A DNA stretch of 64,000 nucleotides. Source: Aeropyrum sp. Its GTDB lineage: Archaea > Thermoproteota > Thermoprotei_A > Sulfolobales > Acidilobaceae. Position 1 is the first letter of the stretch; every line of letters begins with the position of its first letter. Both the position numbers and the translations under genes were made by a program. A model generated the notes under the pieces. That model was not told the DNA's origin and searched no databases. It worked only from the letters and a program-made list of their open reading frames with translations. Shown in pieces: positions 26,879 to 36,839 of the stretch. Where the stretch lies: positions 1-64,000 of the forward strand of contig WANT01000047.1 of the NCBI GenBank assembly GCA_015521685.1. Direction: 5' to 3'.

Positions 26879-27346
26879 GTGGATTATAGGCTTCAGAAGC
26901 GTCTAGCCGCTGAGATACTGGGTGTAGGAGAGTCTAGGATATGGATAGATCCTGACCCGGAGCTTAGAGAGGAGATTGAGGGGGCCGTTACTAAGGCGGA
27001 TGTGAGATCCCTTATTAAGCGAGGCATAATTGATGTCGAGCCGAAGAAGGGCAACGCAGGTTATTCAGGAAAGGTTAGGAGGCTACAGCGTAGAAAGGGG
27101 CGTAGAAGGGGCCCGGGGAGGAGGAAGGGCGTTAGCACTGCGAGGTTGGATCCTAAAGAGGCGTGGATGGCCAGGATCAGGAAGATAAGACGATACCTAC
27201 AGTACCTAAGAGACAAGGGAGTCATAGATAGAAGGACATACAGGAGATTGTATATGCTGGCGAAGGGAGGGACCTTCAGGGACCTGGCTAGCCTCAAGAG
27301 GTATATGGCCGATAGGGGTATTCTCCGCGAGGAGAGGACGAGTTAA
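26879..27346 (+). CDS. rpl19e: Ribosomal protein eL19 (L19e)
   Basis: Archaeal/eukaryotic large-subunit protein. N-terminus LQKRLAAEILGVGESRIWIDP, basic linker RRKGRRRGPGRRKG and helical C-terminus (WMARIRKIRRYLQYLRDKG..) match the family. 155 residues. GTG 26879 follows GGTGTAGGGGT. Confidence 0.96.
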   Translation: MDYRLQKRLAAEILGVGESRIWIDPDPELREEIEGAVTKADVRSLIKRGIIDVEPKKGNAGYSGKVRRLQRRKGRRRGPGRRKGVSTARLDPKEAWMARIRKIRRYLQYLRDKGVIDRRTYRRLYMLAKGGTFRDLASLKRYMADRGILREERTS

Positions 27347-27386
27347 TCTCGTGCCCCTTGCGTTGTATGGTTAGAGGGTGGTCATA

Positions 27387-28013
27387 GTGGGTCGAGGTCC
27401 TAGGTATAGGGTTCCCCTACGGAGGCGTAGGGAGGGTAAGACCAACTACTATAAGAGGTTTAGGCTTGTTAAGTCAGGCAAGCCTAGGCTAGTTGTGAGG
27501 ATATCAAACCAGTATGTCTGGGTCCAGCTAGTTGAGGCTAGGATTGAGGGTGACAGAGTGCTTGCAGCGGCACATAGTAGAGAGTTAGGCAAGATCTACG
27601 GGTGGAAGGGAGATGGTAACAATACGTGCGCTGCATACCTTACGGGGTATCTAGCGGGGCTTAGGGCCGTCAATAAGGGCGTTATGGAGGCGATATTGGA
27701 TGTCGGCCTACATAAGCCAGTAAGTGGTTCTAGAGTATTCGCCGCTCTTAAGGGCGCTCTCGACGCTGGAGTTAAGATACCCTATTCCGATGAGATACTG
27801 CCGAGCGACGAGAGGATAAAGTGCGAGCACGTGGCGAGCTGGGCGTCCGGGCTCAAGAACGAGAATGAGGATCTCTACAAGAGACTCTTCTCCAAGTACA
27901 TCGAGCGTGGCTTAGAGCCTGAAAGGCTTCCAGAACACTTCGAAGAGGTCCTCGAGCGGATTAGAGCTAGCTTCAGCGAAAAACCCGCCAGAGAGGTAGA
28001 AGTTAAAGCCTGA
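27387..28013 (+). CDS. rpl18: Ribosomal protein uL18 (L18)
   Basis: 5S rRNA-binding protein. The start is best placed at GTG 27387 ([19 protein letters not shown]), matching archaeal L18, with GAGGGTGG five to six bases upstream; GTG 27378 would add three residues. 208 residues. C-terminal two-thirds follow the archaeal L18/L5e pattern ([22 protein letters not shown]-like [21 protein letters not shown]). Confidence 0.96.
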   Translation: MGRGPRYRVPLRRRREGKTNYYKRFRLVKSGKPRLVVRISNQYVWVQLVEARIEGDRVLAAAHSRELGKIYGWKGDGNNTCAAYLTGYLAGLRAVNKGVMEAILDVGLHKPVSGSRVFAALKGALDAGVKIPYSDEILPSDERIKCEHVASWASGLKNENEDLYKRLFSKYIERGLEPERLPEHFEEVLERIRASFSEKPAREVEVKA

Positions 28014-28042
28014 GGCAAAGTACATGATCGGGGGGATATGGT

Positions 28043-28702
28043 ATGTCGTCTGTGGGCGATGTGAGCAGCGTGGAGGGATGGCAGCCTAGGACTAGGGTTG
28101 GCAGGCTTGTGAAGGAGGGGAAGATAAAGTCTATAGACGAGATATTCAGGCGTAACCTACCAATACTGGAGACAGAAATCGTAGACTATCTCCTCCCAGG
28201 CTTGGACCACGAAGTGATTGATGTGAGCATAGTCCAGAAAATGACAGACGCTGGGAGAATAACAAGGTTTAGAGCTGTAGTTGTCGTTGGCAATAGGGAT
28301 GGCTATGTGGGCCTAGGAAAGGGTAAAGCTAGGCAGTTTAGATTCGCTATCGAGAAGGCTATCAGGAATGCCAAGCTTAATGTAGTACCTGTTAGGAGAG
28401 GGTGCGGGAGCTGGGAGTGTACATGTGGCGAAGCCCATAGCGTCCCGTATATCGTTAGGGGCAAGAGTGGTAGCGTCGAGGTTATACTGAAGCCGGCCCC
28501 TAAGGGTACAGGCCTGGTTGCGGGGGATGTGGCCAAGGTTGTTTTGAGGATGGCTGGGATAAGCGATGTATGGACGTTTACAAAGGGAGAGACTAGGACG
28601 AGCTATAACTTTGCTAGGGCAACGTATCTAGCTCTGAGGAATACATACGCTTTCGTAACCCCAGCAGACTGGAGCCAGGCGTCACTAAGACTTCAGGGGT
28701 GA
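28043..28702 (+). CDS. rps5: Ribosomal protein uS5 (S5)
   Basis: Decoding-fidelity protein of the small subunit. 219 residues: double-stranded-RNA-binding-like domain with [23 protein letters not shown] and C-terminal domain ([19 protein letters not shown]). ATG 28043 follows GGGGGGATATGG. Overlaps the L30 start by four bases (GTGA). Confidence 0.97.
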   Translation: MSSVGDVSSVEGWQPRTRVGRLVKEGKIKSIDEIFRRNLPILETEIVDYLLPGLDHEVIDVSIVQKMTDAGRITRFRAVVVVGNRDGYVGLGKGKARQFRFAIEKAIRNAKLNVVPVRRGCGSWECTCGEAHSVPYIVRGKSGSVEVILKPAPKGTGLVAGDVAKVVLRMAGISDVWTFTKGETRTSYNFARATYLALRNTYAFVTPADWSQASLRLQG

Positions 28703-29193
28703 AGGCTTCTATGACGCTCTACGCTATTATTAGGATACGGGGGACAGCAGATCTACATCCAGATCTGGAGAAGACCCTCCACCTCCTCAGGCTGAGGAGG
28801 AGGTATGTTGCTGCAATATATCATAGTAGCCTGCCTGGGATCAGGGATATGATGAGAAAGGTTGAGCCGTGGGCTACATACGGTGAAATAGAGGTTGGTA
28901 CTCTTGAGAAGCTACTGAGGGTTAGAGGCAGGCTTGAGGGTGACAAGCCAATAACTGACGAGTGGGTCTCAAGCGTCTTAGGACTGGAGGGTGGCGTAGG
29001 GGAGCTGGCAGAGAAGCTGGTGGCAGGGGAGATTCACTACCATAGGCTCGCCGATAAGGGTGTGAAACCCTTCTTCAGGCTTCACCCGCCCCGCGGAGGC
29101 TTCAAGAGGTCTATAAAAAGGCCGTACGGCGATGGAGGCGAGCTAGGATATAGAGGTGTCGCGATAAACGATCTAATAACAAGGATGCTTTGA
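28699..29193 (+). CDS. rpl30: Ribosomal protein uL30 (L30)
   Basis: Archaeal-length L30, 164 residues. [28 protein letters not shown] is the family N-terminus; the archaeal C-terminal extension ends in [22 protein letters not shown] 28699 overlaps the S5 stop; ATG 28711 is an alternative. Confidence 0.96.
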   Translation: MKASMTLYAIIRIRGTADLHPDLEKTLHLLRLRRRYVAAIYHSSLPGIRDMMRKVEPWATYGEIEVGTLEKLLRVRGRLEGDKPITDEWVSSVLGLEGGVGELAEKLVAGEIHYHRLADKGVKPFFRLHPPRGGFKRSIKRPYGDGGELGYRGVAINDLITRML

Positions 29194-29211
29194 GAACGGG
29201 GGTGATGCGAT

Positions 29212-29679
29212 ATGGTTGTGAGATCTAGAAAGAAGTCCAGGAGGCTGAGAGGAAGGACAAGGACTATGGGGTGGGGTAGAATAGGCCAGCACAGAAAGAG
29301 CGGGTCTAAGGGGGGCTATGGCGCTGCAGGTCTTGGAAAGCATGAGTGGACTTGGACTATAAAGTATGCTCCAAACTGGTTTGGCAAGAAGGGCTTCAGG
29401 CCTCCGAGAATCAGGGTTAACAAGGAGGTTAGGACGATTAATGTGGGAACTGTAGATGAGTTAGCTAAGACTCTTGAGGCAAGAGGTGATGTTGAGAAGG
29501 ATGGCGACATGGTGGTCATAGACCTCAGCAGGATTGGTATACACAAGTTGCTGGGAGGCGGGAAGGTTAGCAAGCCCCTAAAGATTATTGTACCGTATGC
29601 AAGCGAGGCCGCTGTGAAGAAGATCGAAGAAGCTGGAGGACAGGTTATTGTTACAATGAAGAGCATAGAACCAGAGTAG
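29212..29679 (+). CDS. rpl15: Ribosomal protein uL15 (L15)
   Basis: Large-subunit protein, 155 residues. The N-terminus SRKKSRRLRGRTRTMGWGRIGQHRKSGSKGG is the Gly/Arg-rich archaeal L15 pattern. ATG 29212 follows GGGGGTGATG. In many archaea secY follows; here the cluster stops and an unrelated thioesterase gene comes next. Confidence 0.96.
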   Translation: MVVRSRKKSRRLRGRTRTMGWGRIGQHRKSGSKGGYGAAGLGKHEWTWTIKYAPNWFGKKGFRPPRIRVNKEVRTINVGTVDELAKTLEARGDVEKDGDMVVIDLSRIGIHKLLGGGKVSKPLKIIVPYASEAAVKKIEEAGGQVIVTMKSIEPE

Positions 29680-29823
29680 TAGGCGGTAAAAATACTTTTG
29701 CATTCTATTGGACTGGGTCGGGCATCCCCTAGGTCTCTAGAATACGTTTGAAACGCATCCTCTACAACTAACTCTTCCTCCTGGATAACCATATTCATAC
29801 GTAGGTAGGGGTGAATAATCCAG

Positions 29824-30867
29824 TTGGGTGACTGCAGGAGGAGATTCAATATCAGCGAGACTGTTATTGAAACCTTCCACGTTGTTATGCAAAGTCATGC
29901 AAACCCGCTTGGCATCCTTCACGGAGGAAATCTGATAAGATGGCTCGTGGATGCAGCCTCGCTAACAGCCTCAAGGGTGGTTAGAGGCTATGCTGTACTA
30001 GCTGGAATAGACTTCGTCTATCTAGGTGACCCAGTTAGGGTTGGGGAGACTCTTGCCACATACTCTTGGGCAGGCTATACGGGTAGGTCTAGTGTAGAGG
30101 TGGGGGTTTCGGCGTACGCAATTAGCAGGGACGGAGAGTCTTTCGAAGTGAGGAAAGTTAGTGCAGCTCATATGACGCTTGTATATGTCGGCGGAGGACC
30201 TACGTCCATCACTCCTAGACCTCATATGTCTTGTGTGAAGCCCTCGGACTCAGAAGAAGAAGTGTTATACGAATCCAGCATCAGGCTTAGAGAGATGAGG
30301 CGGGGTAGGCTGTCTAAGAGAAAACAATACTCCAATATCAAGGATCCCCCTACACCATTAGTCGAAGGATATGTTATAGAGTCACATAGGATAGTGAATC
30401 CCGTGGATTCTCTGGCTTACAATGTTATGCATGCTGGCTCCCTACTGTATCTCGTCGACGAAGTAGGAGGAATTCTTGCATCTAAATATTCTAAAGGAGT
30501 TGTAGTGACGGGGTATCTGGGCCCCGCAGACTTCTATAGACCTATATATACAGGCAGCATACTCAGGCTTGTGGGAGCCATATCCTACGTAGGCTCCTCG
30601 ACAATCGAGGTTGAGATAAGGAGCTTAACCTCACTTTTCGGAGAGGGTATTGAAGGGATATCATCCAGATCGTACGTTACATACATCAACCTAGGTTGGG
30701 AGGGGAAGCCGACACCCGTGAGAAGGTCGGACAGTGTTGATAGGGTGGTTATGGAGGAGTCTATAGAGCGGGCTAGGGAGAGAAGCGAGATTATTAGAAG
30801 CCTCGAGGGCGGGAGCCTTAAGATTGATCCTCCACCAATGTATCTAGAGCGTCTAGCGAAACTATAG
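29824..30867 (+). CDS. Double-hotdog acyl-CoA thioesterase
   Basis: 347 residues with two hotdog domains. First: SHANPLGILHGGNLIRWLVDAASLTASR (about residues 27-55), with the HGG...WLVD motif of YciA/BACH-type enzymes. Second: NVMHAGSLLYLVDEVGGILASK (about 200-222), with HAG in place of HGG. It would hydrolyse acyl-CoA to free acid plus CoA. TTG 29824 start (MGDCRRRFNISETV). The window also has two acyl-CoA ligases, so acyl-CoA turnover is a plausible context. It follows L15 with a 144-bp gap. Confidence 0.85.
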   Translation: MGDCRRRFNISETVIETFHVVMQSHANPLGILHGGNLIRWLVDAASLTASRVVRGYAVLAGIDFVYLGDPVRVGETLATYSWAGYTGRSSVEVGVSAYAISRDGESFEVRKVSAAHMTLVYVGGGPTSITPRPHMSCVKPSDSEEEVLYESSIRLREMRRGRLSKRKQYSNIKDPPTPLVEGYVIESHRIVNPVDSLAYNVMHAGSLLYLVDEVGGILASKYSKGVVVTGYLGPADFYRPIYTGSILRLVGAISYVGSSTIEVEIRSLTSLFGEGIEGISSRSYVTYINLGWEGKPTPVRRSDSVDRVVMEESIERARERSEIIRSLEGGSLKIDPPPMYLERLAKL

Positions 30868-31018
30868 AATCAACGTTAATAGTAATACGATTGTGCTGAA
30901 AGGATTGATAAGGGATCAAGGCCTAGGGAGATGGTGTCAATACTATAGGTCTAAAAGAAATAAGGGCGTTGATTGGTAAAATGGGTTGTAACTCTCCTAG
31001 TAAAGGTGTGTTAATGAT

Positions 31019-33241
31019 ATGGGATATTGGTGGAAAGGCAAGATCTTGAGGACAATACAGTTTAACATTGAAGACCCCTTTGGGTTCTACGCAGACAGGA
31101 TAAGGGCTGAGGACCTGGTCTCTCTTGCTAAGAAAGTTAATGCTAACACATTGATTGTTTTCGCTAGAGACGCGTGGGGCAGGGTTTTTTACAGCAACAG
31201 CAAAGTCTACCCTAGGCACCCCAACTCTAGACTAGACGTGGAAGAGCTAGTTAGGAGGGCTAGGGATGAGGGAATCAGAGTTATTGTTATGACTGATCAT
31301 ACTGCAAACCGCTTCATATATAGGAGGCACCCTGGCTGGGCGCAGAAAACGAGGGACGGAGAGGTAATAGTTCTAGAACACTATCCGGTGAGAGAAAAAG
31401 TGAGGGACCCTCACTGGCCTCAGATATGCATCAATAGCCCCGCCTTCGAGACGTATTTTCTTCCAGAGGCTCGCGAGGCCATAGAGAAATTGGATCCCGA
31501 TGGCGTTCTCCTGGACAGCTTCAGGTATATGCCGGACCCTCCTAGGGCGTGCTACTGTAGATACTGCAGGCTTAGATTTAAGCTCGAAAGAGGGCTAGAT
31601 CTCCCTGAAGTTGATGACATGGAAGACGAGAGTTTCAGAGAAGCTTGGGACTGGAGGTATCACGTTGTTGTCGATAGCATTAAGAAGCTAAGAGACGCAG
31701 TAAAAGAGGCTAAAGAAGATACGTTCTTCTTCTATAACAGCCACCCTGTTGGCTGGGCTGGCAGGGGCACAATAGTTGCGGAGAGAGCTAGGGAGTATTT
31801 GGATGCGGTTTTTGCTGAGGCGAGCGAAACTGACGTGCTGACTGTGATGATGCTACCCATGGTGACTAAGCTCTCTAGGGCAGCTATCGGTGACGATAGA
31901 GAGGTCCTCGTCAGCAGGAACCTATTCTACAATCTAAGGACTGTGCAGAGTGCTACGCCATACGCTGTAAAGCAAGGCATAAGGAGTATTGTAGCGTCGG
32001 GAGGCCACCCAATAGCGACGATATTCAGCAGCCAGTACTTCGAGGACCCCAGAGCCCTGGACGCCCTGGCCGAGGTATACTCGGAGATAGAGAGGATCGA
32101 GGGCAAGATTGCTGGGGCAGAGCCCATTAGATACATTGGAATACTATACAGCAGCGACACACACGAGAAAGCCTACTGGGACAAGCCCCACTTCTACACG
32201 TCGGAGATAGAAGGATTCGCTATGATAGCATTCCACAAGCACCTCCCCTGGGAGTTCATATCGACCAAGGATCTAGAGAAGGCTGGGAGGTACGACGTCC
32301 TAATAGCGCCTGACACTGTCGTGTTGAGCGATGATGAGGAGGAGCTGCTGAGGAGATATGTTGAGGACGGAGGCTTCCTAGTCGCCACCCACGATTTTGG
32401 GACGATGAGGCCTGACTTCACGTATAGACACGCCCTGGCAATTGAAGACGTGTTAGGGGCTACTTACGAGGGGGTGTTTTTCTTCGGTTATGTCTACATA
32501 GATCTGGCCTTCGACCCTGAGATCTACGAGGAGTTTTGGAGGGGTATGCCTAGATCCATAGTTCTGGGCGACTTCTCAACAGCATTCACTAAAGAGCGCT
32601 TCGAGCCGAGGCTAGGTGAGCTTGTCAGAGCCAGGCCTACCACAGGGAGGCCGATAGCTATGGGTAGACTTGGGAGGAGTGCCTATGGCTATGAATACAC
32701 GCTAGGGAGGAGTACGCCAGCCCCCGACTCAACGCTTAACATGGCAGCGGCAATATTAGGAGGCTCAGGTAGAGGGCGGACGCTCTACTACTCAGTGCGT
32801 CTCGGAGCACACTACTCGAGGCTAGGACATCCTGACTATGCAGAGCTATTGATGAGGCCCCTCTTCAAGTTATCTCGACGCCCCAAAGCTTGGAGCGACG
32901 CACCTGATACTGTGCAGGTAGAATACTTCGCTAAGGGAGACTCGGTAGGGGCTCACCTGGTGAATCTCACATTTAACGAAAGGATACTCTCAACCGTTAC
33001 TGGGCCGAGCAAACAAGCACTCCCTCCATACCATCCCAGCTATAACGTGCACCCCCCAAGGACGCTCGTACCGGTAGGCCCCTTCAACGTCTACCTACCT
33101 AGGCCAGCAGAAGGGAGGCTGAGGGTCTATGATGCAGTGTCTGGAGACGACCTAGAGTATGAGGTGGACGACGGCACAGTCAAGATAACTATTAGGAGCC
33201 TGAAGGAATACATGGTCCCCGTGGTAGAGCCCCGGGGGTAG
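31019..33241 (+). CDS. GHL6/GH42-like glycoside hydrolase-family protein
   Basis: 740 residues. Residues 1-350 read as a TIM-barrel of the 'hypothetical glycosyl hydrolase 6' type (VNANTLIVFARDAWGRVFY; LDPDGVLLDSFRY; RACYCRYCRLRF), and residues 370-520 as a beta-galactosidase trimerisation-like (class I amidotransferase-fold) domain (KAGRYDVLIAPDTVVLSDDEEELLRRYVEDGG). No signal peptide, so the enzyme is probably cytoplasmic. It starts at ATG 31019. A GH130-like gene begins 9 bp downstream, indicating joint glycan processing. Substrate unknown; assignment rests on fold-level patterns. Confidence 0.7.
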   Translation: MGYWWKGKILRTIQFNIEDPFGFYADRIRAEDLVSLAKKVNANTLIVFARDAWGRVFYSNSKVYPRHPNSRLDVEELVRRARDEGIRVIVMTDHTANRFIYRRHPGWAQKTRDGEVIVLEHYPVREKVRDPHWPQICINSPAFETYFLPEAREAIEKLDPDGVLLDSFRYMPDPPRACYCRYCRLRFKLERGLDLPEVDDMEDESFREAWDWRYHVVVDSIKKLRDAVKEAKEDTFFFYNSHPVGWAGRGTIVAERAREYLDAVFAEASETDVLTVMMLPMVTKLSRAAIGDDREVLVSRNLFYNLRTVQSATPYAVKQGIRSIVASGGHPIATIFSSQYFEDPRALDALAEVYSEIERIEGKIAGAEPIRYIGILYSSDTHEKAYWDKPHFYTSEIEGFAMIAFHKHLPWEFISTKDLEKAGRYDVLIAPDTVVLSDDEEELLRRYVEDGGFLVATHDFGTMRPDFTYRHALAIEDVLGATYEGVFFFGYVYIDLAFDPEIYEEFWRGMPRSIVLGDFSTAFTKERFEPRLGELVRARPTTGRPIAMGRLGRSAYGYEYTLGRSTPAPDSTLNMAAAILGGSGRGRTLYYSVRLGAHYSRLGHPDYAELLMRPLFKLSRRPKAWSDAPDTVQVEYFAKGDSVGAHLVNLTFNERILSTVTGPSKQALPPYHPSYNVHPPRTLVPVGPFNVYLPRPAEGRLRVYDAVSGDDLEYEVDDGTVKITIRSLKEYMVPVVEPRG

Positions 33242-33250
33242 CGTTGAAGT

Positions 33251-34345
33251 ATGGTAAATATGGGCAGGAGCCTTAAAGGCCTATTTAGATCTGCTGTCGG
33301 CAGCTCAGAGGCCGACAACCTCAGAGTCAGAGGTACAAGAGACCTTGCCCGCAGAATCGGCTTCATACGGCCGGAGAACGTGGAGCTCACTAAAGGCTCT
33401 ACCAGGAGGGTAGTATCATTCTTCAACCCGGCCCTCAAGGTAGATTCTAAAGGCTTGGTTGAGATTCATGGTAGGGCTATTGCGGGGTATTATAAGTATG
33501 TTAGTATGATTGCAAGGGTGGAGTTGAGCCTGGAAGACCTAACATCGGGAGCGTGTCGAGCATGTGAATCTAGGCTGAAGGCAGAGCCCGAGATATTTCC
33601 TGGAGGGTGGATAGATTTCTGGGGTGCGGAGGACCCACGATTCACTAAAGTCGAGGATAAGGAGGTTATAGTGTACACTGGCAGGACTCTAGCCTACTAC
33701 TCACAGACTAATATTGGAAACACTTTCCCAGTGGTGGCTGTGAGGAATAACGGGTCTTGGAGCAAGAAGGGGTATATAACGCTTAAGCCTGACGAGGCTC
33801 CTCTAGCTGTTAGCATTAAAAACTCGTTCATACTCGAACACAAAATGGATAAGCTCGCATTTCTTAGGGTACACGACGTGTCTGGCAGGTTCCATCTTCT
33901 GGTGAGTAAGATAGACGGTATACCTGAGAGGGATGGGATTACTCCTATCGTTGTTGGCGAGACTTGGAGAGTAATAGATCCGGCTCCCTTCGAAGAAAAG
34001 GTTGGGTGGGCCTCGCCAGTTGTAGGTTATAGCGGCGAGGGTATACTGGTGCTTCTTCATGGTGTGGATACGGAGATGCAGGTCTATAGGGCTTTCGCCA
34101 TGATTATAGACATCGAAGGCGAGGACCTAGTTGTGAGGTCTGTAACTCCAACTTATATCATGGAGCCAAAGACAGTAGAAGAGATATATGGTGACAGGCC
34201 GTACACAGTATTCCCGTGTGGCTCTTGGCTAGTTGACAATGAGATCCTAGTCTCCTATGGCTCGGCCGATACAGCAGCTGGCCTGGCTTTCATACCTCTA
34301 AGCGATTTAATGGATCTACTTGATAAGGGCTCTACTGGCTACTAA
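33251..34345 (+). CDS. GH130-like glycosidase or glycoside phosphorylase
   Basis: 364 residues, five-bladed beta-propeller pattern. The GH130 signatures are visible: FFNPALK (residues 57-63), WGAEDPRFTK at 124-133 (the general acid Asp lies in AEDPR), VIVYTGR, and the C-terminal FPCGSWLVDNEILVSYGSADTAAG. GH130 enzymes act on beta-mannosides, usually by phosphorolysis. It follows the GHL6-like gene by 9 bp and shares four bases with the convergent serine hydrolase gene. ATG 33251 or ATG 33260 is the start. Confidence 0.82.
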   Translation: MVNMGRSLKGLFRSAVGSSEADNLRVRGTRDLARRIGFIRPENVELTKGSTRRVVSFFNPALKVDSKGLVEIHGRAIAGYYKYVSMIARVELSLEDLTSGACRACESRLKAEPEIFPGGWIDFWGAEDPRFTKVEDKEVIVYTGRTLAYYSQTNIGNTFPVVAVRNNGSWSKKGYITLKPDEAPLAVSIKNSFILEHKMDKLAFLRVHDVSGRFHLLVSKIDGIPERDGITPIVVGETWRVIDPAPFEEKVGWASPVVGYSGEGILVLLHGVDTEMQVYRAFAMIIDIEGEDLVVRSVTPTYIMEPKTVEEIYGDRPYTVFPCGSWLVDNEILVSYGSADTAAGLAFIPLSDLMDLLDKGSTGY

Positions 34346-35721
34346 AGCCCGCCCTTTTTAACCAGCCTGTATCTATCGATCATCCCTTCAACCCTATCCC
34401 CCGACCACCAAAACTCGGCTATCATCCTACCGCCCAGGTAGGGGGACCAGAGACGGACGGATCCTCTAGATAAGTCGTCATATTCCGGGATTTCATCGGG
34501 CACCAGTATAAGCTGGCCCGCGAATCCACCAACCTGCTCGGCCAATAGCGCCGACCCAACTATCCTCAGCCTATACTTGACGCTGCCCTCAAACCCCTCG
34601 TAATAACCCTCCAGCTTCTCGAGAAGCTCAAGATATCTTACAGGCGCTGGGGAGTAGGGATCCCCGTTCATTATTGATGAAAGGGATGCCAGGCCTATGA
34701 GCATCAATGGGTATCCCGTAGTGTTCGACATTACCACAACACCGATACCTTCTCTGGGGATATAGCCCATCCAAGCAGTGTATCCTAGTACACTTCCACC
34801 ATGGCCTGCTATCATCTTGCCGTCGAAGCCAGGGATTAGCAAGAGCCCGTATCCATAACTCTCCCCACCTAAGACCTGCCATGGAACTTTCACATATGCC
34901 CTCTCCATGATCTCGGCGGAATCCATTACGGGTTCGCTTCTAGTTGATAAAGCCTCCACATACTTCAGCATGTCGACTACATTAGATAGCAATCCACCAT
35001 CAGCCTCTATCCCCGAGGGTATGGTAACGCTTCTAGGTGGAGATCCTGGAGCATAGGGTGTCGCCATATCGAGCCCATCGGGGCATCCTCCGAGAAAGCA
35101 TGTATGATTCATACCAAGCTCGCGGAGAATCTTCTCTCTAACGAAGGACCTATACGGCTCGCCAGAAACCGCCTCTACTATCAATCCTAGAACTACATAC
35201 CCTTCGTTAAGGTAGAAGAACCTTTGTCCAGGCTTGCCGAGATACCACCCCTCTCTGACAGCCTTCTCTAAATAAAGGAGAGCGTCTCTAGGGTTGGAGT
35301 ACGGCTTCCAATACTCCTTGGCCCCGAAAAACCCTCGGAGCAGCGACTCAGCGTAGCCTGTTGCTGGTATGCCTGAGGTGTGTGTAAGTAGGTGGTGTAT
35401 CCTTATAGGCTCTGAGTCTATCGATAAACTCGTGTCAATATAGTCCTCTACAGGATCCTGAGGTGACAACAGCCCCTCTCTGGCCAATATCAGGATTGCT
35501 AGGGCAGTGAACGATTTGGTTATGCTACCTATACCGAATAGAGTCTCACCCCGTACTGGACTACCTGTCTCGAGATTACTGTAGCCGAACGTCCTTATCC
35601 ACCGATCTCCGTTACTTAATAAGCCCAGGCTAAGCCCCGGCATCCTGTATTTTGATATTTTGTCGAGGATGAACGACTCTAGCCTCCTCAACTCTCTACC
35701 AAACTGCAATAGCTGGCACAC
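34342..35721 (-). CDS. Serine beta-lactamase-fold hydrolase (class C / Pab87-like)
   Basis: 459 residues. Catalytic pattern of penicillin-binding/class C enzymes: S66-I-T-K69, Y170-L-N172 and H307-G-G309. Residues 370-459 form an extra C-terminal lipocalin-like beta domain (EGYYEGFEGSVKYRLRIV). Archaeal homologues such as Pyrococcus Pab87 are peptidases able to act on D-amino-acid-containing substrates; here substrate specificity is inference. No signal peptide. GTG start at 35721. The stop overlaps the GH130 stop (CTAA). Confidence 0.87.
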   Translation of the reverse strand: MCQLLQFGRELRRLESFILDKISKYRMPGLSLGLLSNGDRWIRTFGYSNLETGSPVRGETLFGIGSITKSFTALAILILAREGLLSPQDPVEDYIDTSLSIDSEPIRIHHLLTHTSGIPATGYAESLLRGFFGAKEYWKPYSNPRDALLYLEKAVREGWYLGKPGQRFFYLNEGYVVLGLIVEAVSGEPYRSFVREKILRELGMNHTCFLGGCPDGLDMATPYAPGSPPRSVTIPSGIEADGGLLSNVVDMLKYVEALSTRSEPVMDSAEIMERAYVKVPWQVLGGESYGYGLLLIPGFDGKMIAGHGGSVLGYTAWMGYIPREGIGVVVMSNTTGYPLMLIGLASLSSIMNGDPYSPAPVRYLELLEKLEGYYEGFEGSVKYRLRIVGSALLAEQVGGFAGQLILVPDEIPEYDDLSRGSVRLWSPYLGGRMIAEFWWSGDRVEGMIDRYRLVKKGGL

Positions 35722-35815
35722 CCTATTGCCTCTACAAGCTCCTAATATTACACTCCCTCCACCCTAACTTAAAATTAAGCACTGTAAGGAAAGGATTAGG
35801 GGGAGTGACGTTTAA

Positions 35816-36814
35816 GTGAGCTATCCCATAGTTGACCTACACGAAGACATAGCATTTTATTACATGACTGGGGGTCTTGGGGCTAAAGCGCAGAGATTTG
35901 ATTTAGATGTGGAGGGGAGGGAGGCAGATATACCTAAGTATAATAGGGCTAACGTTAGGATAGTTTTTGCAGCGTTATTCCCACAGATTGAAGTATATGG
36001 TTTTAAAGAGAGGACCTCCTACCCGACCCCTGCTTCCTCGAGGCTAATAATGCTAGACCAACTTAAAACTCTCTACGCTCTATCAAGGCTGCACGAGATA
36101 GAAATCATAACTTCGATCAAAGAAGTCAAGTCTATAATGGGCTCAGGAGAGTGGAGGCTTGGGTTAATATTACATTTGGAGGGTGCTGATCCGCTACTTG
36201 ACGTGCTAGACTTGGAGGTGTTGTGGAGGCTCGGAGTCAGGAGTGTGGGCCTCACATGGAACCATGACAATATGTGGGCTGCTAGCTGTAGAACCAGAAA
36301 GGACTATGGCTTGACAGGGTCTGGAGAGGAGCTTGTTAGAGAGGCTGGAAGGCTGGGCATTATAGTTGATCTCGCTCATGCCAGCGACAAGACAGTGCTA
36401 GATGTTGCGGCGATTTCTAGAAAACCAGTTATCGTGTCCCATACTAACTTCAGGTGGTTTGTCGACAACCCGAGGAATGTTAGCGAGGAGATGGTTGAGG
36501 CAGTGATAAAGACCGGAGGGGTTATAGGCTACTCCTTCATAGGAAGCCTTATAACGTTGGGGCGGAGGCCTACTATTGATGATGTAGTCGCCCAGATATT
36601 AGACTTTGTAGAAAGGTTTGGATACCAGTGGATAGCTATAGGGACGGATTACCATGGTCTGATTGGCGTTGATCCCCCGATAGGTCTGGAGTCGATAGAT
36701 AAGCTACCAGACCTTCTAGATGCGCTGGGAGAGGCCGGGCTGGGAGATAAGGAGCTGAGTGCTTTAACCTATGGAAACATATCTAGAGTATTATCTGAGG
36801 TCCTCGGGGACTAG
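35816..36814 (+). CDS. Renal-type membrane dipeptidase (peptidase family M19)
   Basis: 332 residues, zinc-dependent amidohydrolase fold. Metal ligands: H9-E-D11 near the start (VDLHEDI), E122 (LHLEGAD), H188 (VDLAHAS), H209 (VSHTN), and catalytic D278 (IGTDYHG). Family members cleave dipeptides with a D-residue at the C-terminal position, and some open beta-lactams. No signal peptide is present, so it is likely cytoplasmic. GTG 35816 follows GGGGGAGTG. The flanking genes are a beta-lactamase-fold hydrolase and a penicillin acylase family protein. Confidence 0.92.
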   Translation: MSYPIVDLHEDIAFYYMTGGLGAKAQRFDLDVEGREADIPKYNRANVRIVFAALFPQIEVYGFKERTSYPTPASSRLIMLDQLKTLYALSRLHEIEIITSIKEVKSIMGSGEWRLGLILHLEGADPLLDVLDLEVLWRLGVRSVGLTWNHDNMWAASCRTRKDYGLTGSGEELVREAGRLGIIVDLAHASDKTVLDVAAISRKPVIVSHTNFRWFVDNPRNVSEEMVEAVIKTGGVIGYSFIGSLITLGRRPTIDDVVAQILDFVERFGYQWIAIGTDYHGLIGVDPPIGLESIDKLPDLLDALGEAGLGDKELSALTYGNISRVLSEVLGD

Positions 36815-36839
36815 GACTTTCTAGTCGTATGTATCTTGG

